The notes: generated by a model from the letters alone, not told the origin. Shown: positions 36,462 through 45,920, counted from the stretch's first letter. The stretch is DNA of 64,000 nt from JBASEY01 sp049652745 (GCA_049652745.1 JBASEY010000017.1:1-64000), one strand, 5' to 3'. Made by a program: numbers and translations.

Positions 36462-38497
36462 TGACGACAATCTTTGATATCGAACCTGCAATAAAGAACT
36501 CAGTGGCTGAGAATTGTCAGCAGTGCTACGCCTGTGTGCGAGTTTGTCCTTCAAAAGCGATACGGTTCAAGGATGGTAAAGCGACCATAGATCTGACCAG
36601 ATGTGTTCAATGTGGTCATTGTATCAGGATTTGCCCTGTCAGTCAGTGGGATTATCTGAAAGATCAAACACTGGTGCGGGGCATGTTGAGTTCGAAGGCT
36701 CCCGTAGCCGCAGTTTTGGATACCGCCTTTCCGGCGGCTTTTCCGGAAATGGATCACAGAATCCTTGTGGCCAAACTGCGGCTTTTGGGTTTCAGTAAAG
36801 TATTAGATGCTTCTTTTGGTGCGGATTTCACAACCTCTCACTATACAAAAAGCTTGAAAAATCCACGTGAAAACCTTCAGATCAGTTCATGGTGTCCTGC
36901 ATGTGTAGATTTTGTCCGTAAATTCGACCCCAACCATTTAGACCTTGTTGCCCCGTTTGTTCCTCCCATGATAGCTATGGCACGCATCATACGCCAGTTG
37001 TACGGCGAAGATATGCAAATCGTGTATATTTCACCCTGTATCGCGCATAAAGCCTTCGCCGACAGACCTAGTACCTCTGAAACTGAAATTAATGCGGTTT
37101 TGACCTTCCAAGACTTAATCGACTTGTTACAGAGCCTGCCCAAGAAAAAAGAAGACCAACTTGAACCATCCGACTTCGATCCGCCATACGGTAAAGAAGG
37201 GCTTTACAGCCCGCTGTCTCTCGGAGTTGCACTAGCGGCCGGATACCCGTGTGATCCGGTAGATACCATTGTTACTGACGGCTCCGGTCCCAATCGTGTC
37301 GTTCATATTTTGGACAGCATCGGCGCCGGTGAAATCAATCATGGATTTATTGATCTTCTATTTTGCAAGGGCTGCGTTGATGGTTGCGGTATGCCTGCTA
37401 TCGCCGGAAGTCGATATAAGCGTAAAAATGCCGTGTTGCATTACGCAAATCAAAGGCTTGCATCTTTTGATTCCGATCTTTGGAAATCCTATATGCACCA
37501 GTGTGAAGATTTAGATTTGGATATGACCATGTCTCCTCTTCCTCGCAAACTTGAAACTCCCTCTTCGGATATATTGCGAGATATCTGGAAAGAGTTGGAT
37601 GAATATGGTAAACACCAGGTGCTGGACTGCCAGGCATGTGGATATGCCACTTGTAAAGAATTTGTCATCGCCGTCGGCAAAAACCTGGCTGAAGCCGATA
37701 TGTGTATTCAATATCAACTCAGGAAGCTTCAGAGCACGATTCAAGATTTGAAAGCAAGCCACGATAGAATGAACAACGTTTTAAAAATTCTTCATCATTC
37801 TGAAAAACTCGCAAACCTCGCTCAACTATCAGCGGCTACCGCTTATAAACTCAATAATCCTTTAAGCGTTGTACTGTTATATTCGCATCTGCTTCACGAA
37901 GAATATCGCGACAACCCTATTCTTGAGAAAGACTTGAAAATAATTGTCGACCAGATTGAAAAAGTTAAAGACATTTTCATCACATTGCTCAACCTGAGTT
38001 CACGTAATAAAATTCTATTGGAATCAGTTGATGTCAGGGAATTGATCGATAGAACACTCATGTTGCTGCGACCTCCCGATTCAATTCAAATTGATGTGGT
38101 TTGTGACACTGAGACGGCATTTGCGGAAATGGATAGAGAACAAATAGGCTATGTTTTGACGAATATCGTTGAAAATGCGGTAGAAGCCATGAGTCATGGA
38201 GGTCGGTTATCAATTCATACCACAGGCGACAATACAAATATGATTATTCGAATCAGTGATACGGGTCCCGGGATACATAAAAACACTTTAAAGAAAATAT
38301 GGGACCCATTTTTTACAACAAAACGTGTGACAGTAGGCGCCGGTCTTGGACTTGCCGTCGCTAGAGAAATTATACGACAACATCAGGGCACAATTTCTGT
38401 TCAATCTAACGATAATGCATCCAGGGGTCCAACCGGAACGACTTTCACCATAACGATTCCGCGCCAAGGAACCTTTGCGATGCCTGGAGGAGTTTAA
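36461..38497 (+). CDS. Sensory [FeFe]-hydrogenase fused to a histidine-kinase-like module with Tyr instead of His
   Basis: 678 residues: two 4Fe-4S motifs (CQQCYACVRVC, 19-29; CVQCGHCIRIC, 48-58); an H-cluster domain with divergent signatures SSWCPAC (142-148), SPCIAHK (191-197) and FCKGCVDGCG (301-310); an FeS domain with Cys390, 393, 398 and 415; a coiled linker; then a HisKA/HATPase pair. The N box (NIVENAVEAM, 568-577), DTGPGI (600-605), FFTTK and GAGLGLAVA (626-634) are intact, but the phosphoacceptor block reads AYKLNNPL with Tyr462 where AHEINNPL is expected. Catalytic helpers of the true enzyme (MPCxxKxxE Lys and Glu) are replaced, as in sensory hydrogenases. It starts one base inside the hydA stop. 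Confidence 0.88.
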   Translation: MTTIFDIEPAIKNSVAENCQQCYACVRVCPSKAIRFKDGKATIDLTRCVQCGHCIRICPVSQWDYLKDQTLVRGMLSSKAPVAAVLDTAFPAAFPEMDHRILVAKLRLLGFSKVLDASFGADFTTSHYTKSLKNPRENLQISSWCPACVDFVRKFDPNHLDLVAPFVPPMIAMARIIRQLYGEDMQIVYISPCIAHKAFADRPSTSETEINAVLTFQDLIDLLQSLPKKKEDQLEPSDFDPPYGKEGLYSPLSLGVALAAGYPCDPVDTIVTDGSGPNRVVHILDSIGAGEINHGFIDLLFCKGCVDGCGMPAIAGSRYKRKNAVLHYANQRLASFDSDLWKSYMHQCEDLDLDMTMSPLPRKLETPSSDILRDIWKELDEYGKHQVLDCQACGYATCKEFVIAVGKNLAEADMCIQYQLRKLQSTIQDLKASHDRMNNVLKILHHSEKLANLAQLSAATAYKLNNPLSVVLLYSHLLHEEYRDNPILEKDLKIIVDQIEKVKDIFITLLNLSSRNKILLESVDVRELIDRTLMLLRPPDSIQIDVVCDTETAFAEMDREQIGYVLTNIVENAVEAMSHGGRLSIHTTGDNTNMIIRISDTGPGIHKNTLKKIWDPFFTTKRVTVGAGLGLAVAREIIRQHQGTISVQSNDNASRGPTGTTFTITIPRQGTFAMPGGV

Positions 38498-38499
38498 TT

Positions 38500-38895
38500 A
38501 TGGATAAAATGAATAGAGTTATACTTATAGTTGACGATGATGAAGACATTTTATTTCAGATGAAATTGAATTTGGCCGAGACTGGATTCGAAATTCATAC
38601 AGCCGGCAGTGAAAAAGAAGCTAGAGAATCGGTGAATCAATTCAAACCGGACGTGGCGATTTTGGATTTGATGATGGAACACCGAGACTCAGGATTTGTT
38701 TTGAGTCATTTCATCAAGAATTTCGATCCCAATATAAAAGTGATTTTGATCACCGCTGTAACCAGCGAAACCGGCCTGGAATTCGATATAGCGTCATCTT
38801 ATGACCGGGATTGGATCAAAGCGGACACAATCATGCCGAAACCTGTTAGAAAGGATCAACTCCTTCGCGAAATTCACAAACTTCTCGGGGAATAA
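38500..38895 (+). CDS. Stand-alone response regulator receiver protein
   Basis: 131 residues consisting of a single REC domain. The acidic pocket (VDDDED, D12/D13), the phosphoacceptor Asp56 in DVAILDLMM, the switch Thr in VILITAV and the conserved Lys in MPKPV are all present. There is no output domain, so it must act by docking to a partner, either another protein of this operon or an unlinked target. It lies two bases after the sensory fusion and two before the next gene. Confidence 0.92.
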   Translation: MDKMNRVILIVDDDEDILFQMKLNLAETGFEIHTAGSEKEARESVNQFKPDVAILDLMMEHRDSGFVLSHFIKNFDPNIKVILITAVTSETGLEFDIASSYDRDWIKADTIMPKPVRKDQLLREIHKLLGE

Positions 38896-38897
38896 AC

Positions 38898-40073
38898 ATG
38901 CAGCAGTTACGAGTTCTTATCGTAGACAGTGAGCCGGCGATGCGCCAGGCCATCAGTCGAGTGTTGGGAAAAGAACCAGTTCAAATACATGAATTCGACG
39001 ATGATGTCATTTTCTCTTTGGATGAATCTCCATCGGGATCAGATGCTGAAATGAAGCTGCAATTTTTGGCGCCTGACCTCGTTCTGCTAGGCGACAACCT
39101 GCCGGATGTCGATGCAATGGAATTTATTGAAAGTCTTTCTCAGCGGAAACTCGACCTACTTGTTATCCTTATGTCGGCATATGCGTCAGTCGAAACTGTT
39201 GTTGCCGCCACCCGTCTAGGAGCCTATGATTTTTTGGCCAAGCCGTTTACACCTGCTGAAATACGCGCTTCCATCAGAAAAGCCGCCAAACACCTTTTGC
39301 TCCGCCGCCACGCACAAAAACTGGCTCAAGAAAAAAGAGTCGCACGTTTCCAGGCAATGTCTGTTCTTGCCCACGAACTTAAATCACCACTCGCATCTAT
39401 CGACGGCTATCTCAAAATTCTGAAAGACGGATCTGTCGTGAAAGATGAAGCGACAACCCAAAGAATCATCGACCGATCGATCGTTCGTCTGGATGGTATG
39501 CGCAAACTCATCATAGATTTGTTGGATTTGACTCGACTTGAATCCGGACAAAAACTGCGGGAAAAAATCGATGTCAACTTATGCGAACTCGCCAATACCG
39601 CTTTTGAGATCAACTACATCCAAGCAAAAGCTCGAGGCATTGAAATGGTTCTCAAATGTGATGAAAATGCGATTATCAAAGCGGATCGAGGTGAAATGGA
39701 AATCATCATGAACAATCTGGTTTCCAACGCTGTAAAATACAACCGGGATAAGGGAACCGTGACGGTGACCATTCAATGCAAGCAAAATAGAATTATCTGG
39801 ACTGTCAGCGATACTGGTATTGGTATGTCGCCGAATGATGTTGAGAAAGTATTCGAAGAATTCTATCGTGCAAAAAATATTCATACTCGCAATATTCTCG
39901 GGAGTGGCTTGGGGTTGTCGGTGGTGAAAAAAATTGTCACCCTTTATCAAGGTGATATCACGGTTGAGTCAAAAGAAAATGTCGGTTCCACTTTTAAAAT
40001 CACCATCGATGCCGATCCCGTCGTCAATCTTGCCATGGAAACTGGATCGTTGGCATTTTTAGGTGGACGATAA
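38898..40073 (+). CDS. Receiver-histidine kinase with a degenerate receiver
   Basis: 391 residues. The N-terminal REC domain has VDSEP in the acidic pocket and Lys115 (LAKPF), but the phosphoacceptor segment reads DLVLLGDNLP: Gly65 stands where Asp is expected and Asp66 is shifted by one. The C-terminal kinase is complete, with His159 in LAHELKSPL, an N box NNLVSNAVKYN, DTGIGM and GSGLGLSVVKKI. It is cytoplasmic with no sensor other than the receiver. Best read as the kinase that serves the stand-alone receiver, possibly controlled by the hydrogenase-like sensor; inferred. Confidence 0.88.
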   Translation: MQQLRVLIVDSEPAMRQAISRVLGKEPVQIHEFDDDVIFSLDESPSGSDAEMKLQFLAPDLVLLGDNLPDVDAMEFIESLSQRKLDLLVILMSAYASVETVVAATRLGAYDFLAKPFTPAEIRASIRKAAKHLLLRRHAQKLAQEKRVARFQAMSVLAHELKSPLASIDGYLKILKDGSVVKDEATTQRIIDRSIVRLDGMRKLIIDLLDLTRLESGQKLREKIDVNLCELANTAFEINYIQAKARGIEMVLKCDENAIIKADRGEMEIIMNNLVSNAVKYNRDKGTVTVTIQCKQNRIIWTVSDTGIGMSPNDVEKVFEEFYRAKNIHTRNILGSGLGLSVVKKIVTLYQGDITVESKENVGSTFKITIDADPVVNLAMETGSLAFLGGR

Positions 40074-40084
40074 CTATCGCAAAA

Positions 40085-41146
40085 ATGATGAAACAAGCTG
40101 AAATTCTGCATTGGCTGAAAGAGAAAGATCCAACGCAGCTTCGCCTGCTGTATGCCGAAGCGGATCGTATTCGTGAAAAACACGTCGGCAATGCTATTCA
40201 TTTTCGTGGACTGATCGAGTTTTCAAATATCTGCCACCGATCTTGCTGGTATTGTGGTATTCGCTATCAAAATGCCCATATCGAACGTTACAGAATGAGC
40301 CGGCAACAGATACTCGACGCCGCACGTCGCGCAGTAGAGCTCAATTTCGGGACGATTGTTCTCCAATCCGGCGAGGATCCCGATCTCGATACCGATGATT
40401 TCTGCCAAACCATCCGAACAATTAAAAAGGAGACGAATCTCGCCATTACCCTGAGTGTCGGCGAGCGGTCTTTTGATGAATTAGCCAAATTTAAGATAGC
40501 CGGTGCAGACAGGTATCTGCTTAGATTTGAGACCAGTAATACTGAATTATATAGGAAAATTCATCCCCCTCTTCCCTCAAGACCAAATTATGACCGTTTC
40601 GAGATACTACTTCAATTAAACGAATTGGGTTATGAAGTGGGAAGCGGAATTATGGTGGGTATTCCGGGCTCAACATGGGATGATATATTGGAAGACCTTC
40701 ACCTTTTCCAGACTCTGCCTATCGATATGATTGGTATAGGACCTTATATTCCCCATCCTTCCACGCCTCTTGCCAAAGTTGCCGGTGAAGACTCTTCAGA
40801 TGAAAACCAGCCACCCAATACATCCGAAACGGCTTTGAAAGTATTGGCTCTGACACGTATTCTCTGCCCCGACACCAATCTACCCAGCACAACTGCTTTG
40901 GAAACATCCGACCCTGAAAAAGGATATGAAAACGGATTGCTATGCGGGGCAAATGTCATCATGCCGAACATAACAGACATGCATTACCGTAAATTATATG
41001 ATATCTATCCAGGAAAGGCCGGACAAGCACGCCCAGCAAAAGATTTGTTAGAAAGAATCCATAAGAGTCTTGAACATATTGGTCGTGTACCTGGAACAGG
41101 GCCGGGGCTGGCCCCACGATTTGTCCATCGTACTTTTGAAAGATAA
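40085..41146 (+). CDS. hydE: [FeFe]-hydrogenase H-cluster maturase HydE (radical SAM)
   Basis: 353 residues; the radical SAM motif CHRSCWYC has Cys50, 54 and 57. RGLIEFSNICHRSCWYCGIR and IMVGIPGSTWDDILEDL are typical of HydE, as is the C-terminal DMHYRKLYDIYPGK. HydE processes an iron-cysteine intermediate on the way to the 2Fe subcluster. Two adjacent start codons (40085 and 40088) are possible. Confidence 0.95.
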   Translation: MMKQAEILHWLKEKDPTQLRLLYAEADRIREKHVGNAIHFRGLIEFSNICHRSCWYCGIRYQNAHIERYRMSRQQILDAARRAVELNFGTIVLQSGEDPDLDTDDFCQTIRTIKKETNLAITLSVGERSFDELAKFKIAGADRYLLRFETSNTELYRKIHPPLPSRPNYDRFEILLQLNELGYEVGSGIMVGIPGSTWDDILEDLHLFQTLPIDMIGIGPYIPHPSTPLAKVAGEDSSDENQPPNTSETALKVLALTRILCPDTNLPSTTALETSDPEKGYENGLLCGANVIMPNITDMHYRKLYDIYPGKAGQARPAKDLLERIHKSLEHIGRVPGTGPGLAPRFVHRTFER

Positions 41147-41157
41147 AGAGGTTTAAT

Positions 41158-42567
41158 ATGAAATCACTTAGTCGTAATGCCCAAGATTTTATTAATGATG
41201 ATGCTTTGGAAGCTCTGTTGAAGCGACCTTTTCCGGACGCCGGCAGAATAAATGATATCGTTGCTAAAAGTCTGGAAAAAGAACCTTTGCAGCTCGATGA
41301 GACGGCGGACTTGCTGCTGGCGAACAGCCCCGAGTACATCGATAAAATTTTCACGGCCGCCCGCAAATTGAAAAAAGATGTTTACGGCAATCGTATCGTG
41401 CTGTTCGCTCCTTTGTATATCGGCAATTATTGTATTAATGAATGTTCATATTGTGGCTTCAAGCGTTCAAATAAAGAAGCTATACGCCGCACATTGACAC
41501 CGGAAGAAATCACTCAACAGGTCAGCACCTTGGAAGGAGTCGGCCACAAACGCCTGATTCTGGTTTTCGGAGAACACCCGGCATATTCACCTGAATATAT
41601 CGCTCAAACAGTACGACAAGTATACAGCATCAAAAACGGTCGTGGTGAAATTCGACGAGTCAACATCAATGCCGCTCCCTTGGATATACCCGGTTTTCGA
41701 ACGGTTAAAGAATCCGGTATAGGAACGTACCAAATTTTTCAAGAAACCTATCATCATGAAACCTACAAAAAACACCACCCTGCAAACACGATGAAAGGTG
41801 ATTATCTGTGGCGGCTGGATGGCTTGAGCAGAGCCTTTGAAGCCGGCGCAGACGACATGGGCATCGGTGCGCTGTTCGGCCTATATGACTGGCGTTTCGA
41901 AGTTTTGGGTCTGGTCGCCCACTCACTGCACCTGCAACAAAAATATAACGTCGGTCCCCATACTATCAGCTTTCCTCGCATGCGTCCGGCATCAGGTGTT
42001 GCGATGGATACAACACATTTCGTCGATGATGATGATTTTAAACGCCTGATCGCCATATTACGCCTATCTGTCCCTTATACCGGCATGATTTTGACTGCCA
42101 GAGAGAATCCTGATGTCCGACGCACCGTAATGGAATTCGGTGTCAGCCAGATCGATGCCGGCAGCCGAATTGAGCTGGGCGGATATACCGAAGCCGGCGA
42201 CACGCAAGTGATGGAACAAGAACAATTCACCCTTGGTGATACCCGATCCCTCGATGAAATAATTCGTGAATTGATGAAAACAGGGTACGTCCCCAGTTTC
42301 TGTACAGCATGTTACCGCCTGGGTCGGACAGGTGAGCAATTCATGGAATTTGCCATCCCCGGTTGGATACAGGATTATTGCACACCCAATGCTTTGAGCA
42401 CTTTGTTGGAATACCTGGTGGATTATGCCACTCCTGAAACAAAAGAAATCGGTCTTCGACTGATATTTAATGAGGTTGACAAAATAGATAATCCGACCGT
42501 GAAAGATCAGCTCAAAGATTACTTACGGCGTATCCAAAATTCGGACGATCGAGATTTATATTTCTGA
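41158..42567 (+). CDS. hydG: [FeFe]-hydrogenase H-cluster maturase HydG (radical SAM tyrosine lyase)
   Basis: 469 residues. Radical SAM cysteines Cys92, 96 and 99 lie in YCINECSYCGF; the C-terminal auxiliary cluster motif is FCTACYRLGRTGEQFMEFA. HydG cleaves tyrosine to supply CO and cyanide for the H-cluster. It is preceded by AAAGAGG and closes the operon. The GTPase scaffold HydF is not found in this window. Confidence 0.96.
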   Translation: MKSLSRNAQDFINDDALEALLKRPFPDAGRINDIVAKSLEKEPLQLDETADLLLANSPEYIDKIFTAARKLKKDVYGNRIVLFAPLYIGNYCINECSYCGFKRSNKEAIRRTLTPEEITQQVSTLEGVGHKRLILVFGEHPAYSPEYIAQTVRQVYSIKNGRGEIRRVNINAAPLDIPGFRTVKESGIGTYQIFQETYHHETYKKHHPANTMKGDYLWRLDGLSRAFEAGADDMGIGALFGLYDWRFEVLGLVAHSLHLQQKYNVGPHTISFPRMRPASGVAMDTTHFVDDDDFKRLIAILRLSVPYTGMILTARENPDVRRTVMEFGVSQIDAGSRIELGGYTEAGDTQVMEQEQFTLGDTRSLDEIIRELMKTGYVPSFCTACYRLGRTGEQFMEFAIPGWIQDYCTPNALSTLLEYLVDYATPETKEIGLRLIFNEVDKIDNPTVKDQLKDYLRRIQNSDDRDLYF

Positions 42568-42640
42568 TAATTTTCAATCGGCAGACGTCCCATCGATTCT
42601 AAGACTGATTACACGTTTCGTTTTCAACAAACAAATTCCG

Positions 42641-42675
42641 GCGTAAAGTAAGAGAATTGCTTTTACGGTTTTATT
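42641..42675 (+). terminator. Weak terminator-like hairpin after hydG
   Basis: GCGTAAAG and CTTTTACGG can pair around a 10-base loop (one bulge) and are followed by a T-rich run (TTTTATTATA). The stem is imperfect and not GC-rich. Confidence 0.25.
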
Positions 42676-42747
42676 ATAACATAATGTTGACCGGCGTTAA
42701 CCAAACCGCATGTCATTTTATAGATCAAATAAGGAGGACGATAAACA

Positions 42748-45345
42748 ATGAAGCCTTTTAGATTGATGATTTTGTTCCTTATCATTGTTTTTTTTCAAAT
42801 TGACGTTTTTGCTGAAGGCCAGGTAATTGGCGAACACCTTTATGAAAGAACTTTGGAGTCTCCACATCCTTATCCTGCTTCACCCACGGGGAAGCCAACC
42901 CTTGTCTGGAGTGAAGTATACGAGTTTCCTGGAGCCAGTTATTTAGTGTTTGAGTTCAGCAAATTCGATCTGGCTCCCGGCGATTGGCTGGAAGTTCGGC
43001 ATCCCTGGGGTGAACAAGTGCACGTCTATGAGGGCTTGGGATTCAAAAACAAGGGCGGCGACTTCATAACCAAAGCAGTTTTAGGATCCGAAGCTGTTAT
43101 CGAACTCTATTCAACCAACACAGCCCATGATCACTACGGTTATCGTATCGATAGGGTTTCCAGAGGTTTTAATGAAGAAGAATTATCAAGGCTGTATCCA
43201 GGCGACCGGGCTATATGTGGAGCAGACGATAAACGCGATGCAAAATGCTATGAAAACAGCTATCCTGAAGTTTACGAAAAATCCAAAGCCGTCGCCCGAC
43301 TTTTAATGGATGGCAGCGAACTATGTACAGCCTGGTTGGTATCATGCGACAACCATGTACTCACTAACAGCCACTGTTCAATTTCCGGAGACTTTGACTC
43401 TCAAGCTAAATTGGATCGTATGGAATTTCAATTCATTTACCAACGACCTCAATGCGGGAGCGGAACCGCAACTGTCGAGTATTCTTTTATGGGTGGAACC
43501 TTTTTAGAAAATGAACATTACATCGACTATACATTGATTCAAGCGCCGGCGGGTGAGGATCCGGCGGGCACATACGGCTGGTTGAATATCGACGATCGAC
43601 TTGCCGATATCGATGAACAGATGTTTATCGTGGGACATCCAGGCGGCAGGCCGAAAGAAATCAGCCTGGAATCAACCCACTCCCAAGACCAAAGCGGTCT
43701 TTGTGAAGTATACAGCCTTAACGAACCGGCATGCATTTCCGGCGCTACCGTACAGGAAATCGGTTACTATTGCGATACGGAAGGCGGAAGCTCCGGCTCT
43801 CCGGTTTTGTCTTTGAATACGTTGAAAGCCATTGCATTGCATCATTGCGCCAATTGCCCTAACCGAGGAGTGCGCATTCAGGACGTCTGGAACCACAATC
43901 AAGCCGGTCCAAACCCGCTGCCACCTTGTTCTCTTTATAACGACATAGGCCAAGTCAAACTGGATAGAGGAAAATACGGCTGTGAAGAGGACACTGTAAC
44001 CATCGTTGTCAACGATGGCTCACTACGAGGAGCCGGCACTCAAGATGTATCGATATGGTCTGACAGTGAAATAGATCCAGAGACAGTCACTCTTCAGGAA
44101 ACCCCGTCGGATTCAGCCACTTTCGTCGGAACACTTCTCACGACAACCTCTTCCCCGGCTTCCGGCGACGGCTATTTATCGGTTGCTCCTGGTGATACGA
44201 TCACTGTTTTATATATCGATGAGGATGATGGTCAGGGCGGCGTCAATATACCCCGTAATGCCTATGCTGAAATCGATTGCACACCTCCTGTTATCAGCAA
44301 TGTTTCGGTCAATTATGTTTCCGCTTTGGAAGCTGAAATTTCTTGGGATACCAATGAACCATGCATCGGTGCCATCCAGTATGGTCCAACTAGACCACCC
44401 ACTCTAGAAACCACCAGCGATTCACCGTTGACAAATCATCATACAATCCTCCTCGAAAATCTTGAGGGATGTACATATTATTTCTTCAAAGTTCTCAGTT
44501 CTGACGAAGCGGGAAATCTTGCAGAAGATGATAATACCGGTGACTTTTACCGATTTTTAACTCTGCAGATAACGATTCTTCTTCGAGAAAACATGGATAC
44601 GGATCCGGGGTGGACCAATGAAGGGGATTGGGCTTGGGGTCAGCCGACCGGTCAGGGCGGTCAATACGGATCACCTGATCCGACCAGTGGTTACACCGGC
44701 CTGAATGTTGTGGGATATAATCTCAACGGTGACTATCCCAACAGCATGTCCACGACTCATTGGACAACCACCCAGGCGTTTGACTGTTCAGATGCTTCTG
44801 AAGTTTATCTGGATTTTTATGCGTGGTTAGGGGTTGAAACGTATTATTATGACCATGCCTATATCGCCATCAGCAACAATAATGGAAGCTCTTGGAGTAC
44901 CATTTGGGAAAATCCGGGAAGGATAGATGGGGGTTCCTGGGAACCGTGGAATTTTGATATCTCCAACAAAGCAGCAGGCTATTCCCAGGTTAAACTTCGC
45001 TGGGGTATGGGGCCGACGGATTCCAGTTGGCGTTTCTGTGGCTGGAATATCGATGATGTTCTCGTAAGTTTTACTTCTGAATGCACCTTGCCGACTCCAA
45101 CACCGCCTATTCCAACTCCAACCCCTACCCCTGATTGCATTCATCATGGAGATGTCGATTTTAATGGGATTGTATCATCCGGAGATGCTCAGTTGGCTTT
45201 CATGATAGCACTTGGACAAATCATTCCGACTTATGAAGAAGCATGCGCTGCAGATTGCAATGGAGACGGGTTTATTTCTTCCGTGGATGCTCAGTTGATC
45301 ATGATGATGGCATTGGGTGCCGGCACATGTGTAGACCCATTATAA
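42748..45345 (+). CDS. Secreted trypsin-like serine protease with a C-terminal dockerin-like module
   Basis: Signal peptide (MKPFRLMILFLIIVFFQIDVFA), then a trypsin-fold domain with His209 in LTNSHC, Asp260 in HYIDYTLI and Ser349 in GGSSGSP. A beta-sandwich and a fibronectin-III-like domain (PPVISNVSVNYVSALEAEISW) follow, then a MAM-like/jelly-roll segment rich in Trp and Gly (about 620-785). A Thr/Pro linker leads to two calcium-loop repeats, GDVDFNGIVSSGDAQLAF and ADCNGDGFISSVDAQLIM, a dockerin-like pair. 865 residues; start preceded by AAGGAGG. Likely an extracellular, surface-held protease. Confidence 0.85.
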   Translation: MKPFRLMILFLIIVFFQIDVFAEGQVIGEHLYERTLESPHPYPASPTGKPTLVWSEVYEFPGASYLVFEFSKFDLAPGDWLEVRHPWGEQVHVYEGLGFKNKGGDFITKAVLGSEAVIELYSTNTAHDHYGYRIDRVSRGFNEEELSRLYPGDRAICGADDKRDAKCYENSYPEVYEKSKAVARLLMDGSELCTAWLVSCDNHVLTNSHCSISGDFDSQAKLDRMEFQFIYQRPQCGSGTATVEYSFMGGTFLENEHYIDYTLIQAPAGEDPAGTYGWLNIDDRLADIDEQMFIVGHPGGRPKEISLESTHSQDQSGLCEVYSLNEPACISGATVQEIGYYCDTEGGSSGSPVLSLNTLKAIALHHCANCPNRGVRIQDVWNHNQAGPNPLPPCSLYNDIGQVKLDRGKYGCEEDTVTIVVNDGSLRGAGTQDVSIWSDSEIDPETVTLQETPSDSATFVGTLLTTTSSPASGDGYLSVAPGDTITVLYIDEDDGQGGVNIPRNAYAEIDCTPPVISNVSVNYVSALEAEISWDTNEPCIGAIQYGPTRPPTLETTSDSPLTNHHTILLENLEGCTYYFFKVLSSDEAGNLAEDDNTGDFYRFLTLQITILLRENMDTDPGWTNEGDWAWGQPTGQGGQYGSPDPTSGYTGLNVVGYNLNGDYPNSMSTTHWTTTQAFDCSDASEVYLDFYAWLGVETYYYDHAYIAISNNNGSSWSTIWENPGRIDGGSWEPWNFDISNKAAGYSQVKLRWGMGPTDSSWRFCGWNIDDVLVSFTSECTLPTPTPPIPTPTPTPDCIHHGDVDFNGIVSSGDAQLAFMIALGQIIPTYEEACAADCNGDGFISSVDAQLIMMMALGAGTCVDPL

Positions 45346-45398
45346 GCGGGACGATTTAACTTTATAAATTCGGTGTTTGTATGGCCGTCGCCGATCGT

Positions 45399-45920
45399 TT
45401 AAATTTCTTTTTCGAGATAGGCGATATAGGGTAGATTTCTGTAATATTGGTTATGGTCAAGACCATAACCGACAACGAAGTGATTTGAAATTTCGAAGCC
45501 GACATACTTGGCAAGGAGTTTGTCTGACTGTTTTGCTGTTTTATCCAGAAGTGCGCATACGGCTAATGAAGCAGGCGCTTTGTTTTTTAAAAGATTGAGT
45601 AGATAATTCAGTGTCAGACCGCTATCGATGATATCCTCAACAAGTACTATATGTTTATCGGTGATTGGGGCGTCAAGATCTTTCAATAGCCTGACAACTC
45701 CACTGGAATTAGTTCCGGCGCCATAGCTGGATACCGCCATAAAATCTATCGTATGCGGTATAGAAATGGATCTTGTCAAATCAGACATGAAGATAAACGC
45801 CCCTTTTAGAATCCCGACTAAAACCAAATTTTTCCCTTCATAATCAGTCGAAATTTGTTTGCCGAGCATCCTAACTTTTCGTTGTATTTGCTCAGTTGTT
45901 ATGAGAGGGATAATCTTCAT
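45399..45920 (-). CDS. hpt: Hypoxanthine phosphoribosyltransferase
   Basis: Purine salvage enzyme of 173 residues. The PRPP-binding signature VLVEDIIDSGLTL is intact, as are VLVGILKGAFIFMSDLTR and the C-terminal VGYGLDHNQYYRNLPYI that closes over the base. Start preceded by AGGAGG. It converges on the protease gene. Confidence 0.96.
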   Translation of the reverse strand: MKIIPLITTEQIQRKVRMLGKQISTDYEGKNLVLVGILKGAFIFMSDLTRSISIPHTIDFMAVSSYGAGTNSSGVVRLLKDLDAPITDKHIVLVEDIIDSGLTLNYLLNLLKNKAPASLAVCALLDKTAKQSDKLLAKYVGFEISNHFVVGYGLDHNQYYRNLPYIAYLEKEI

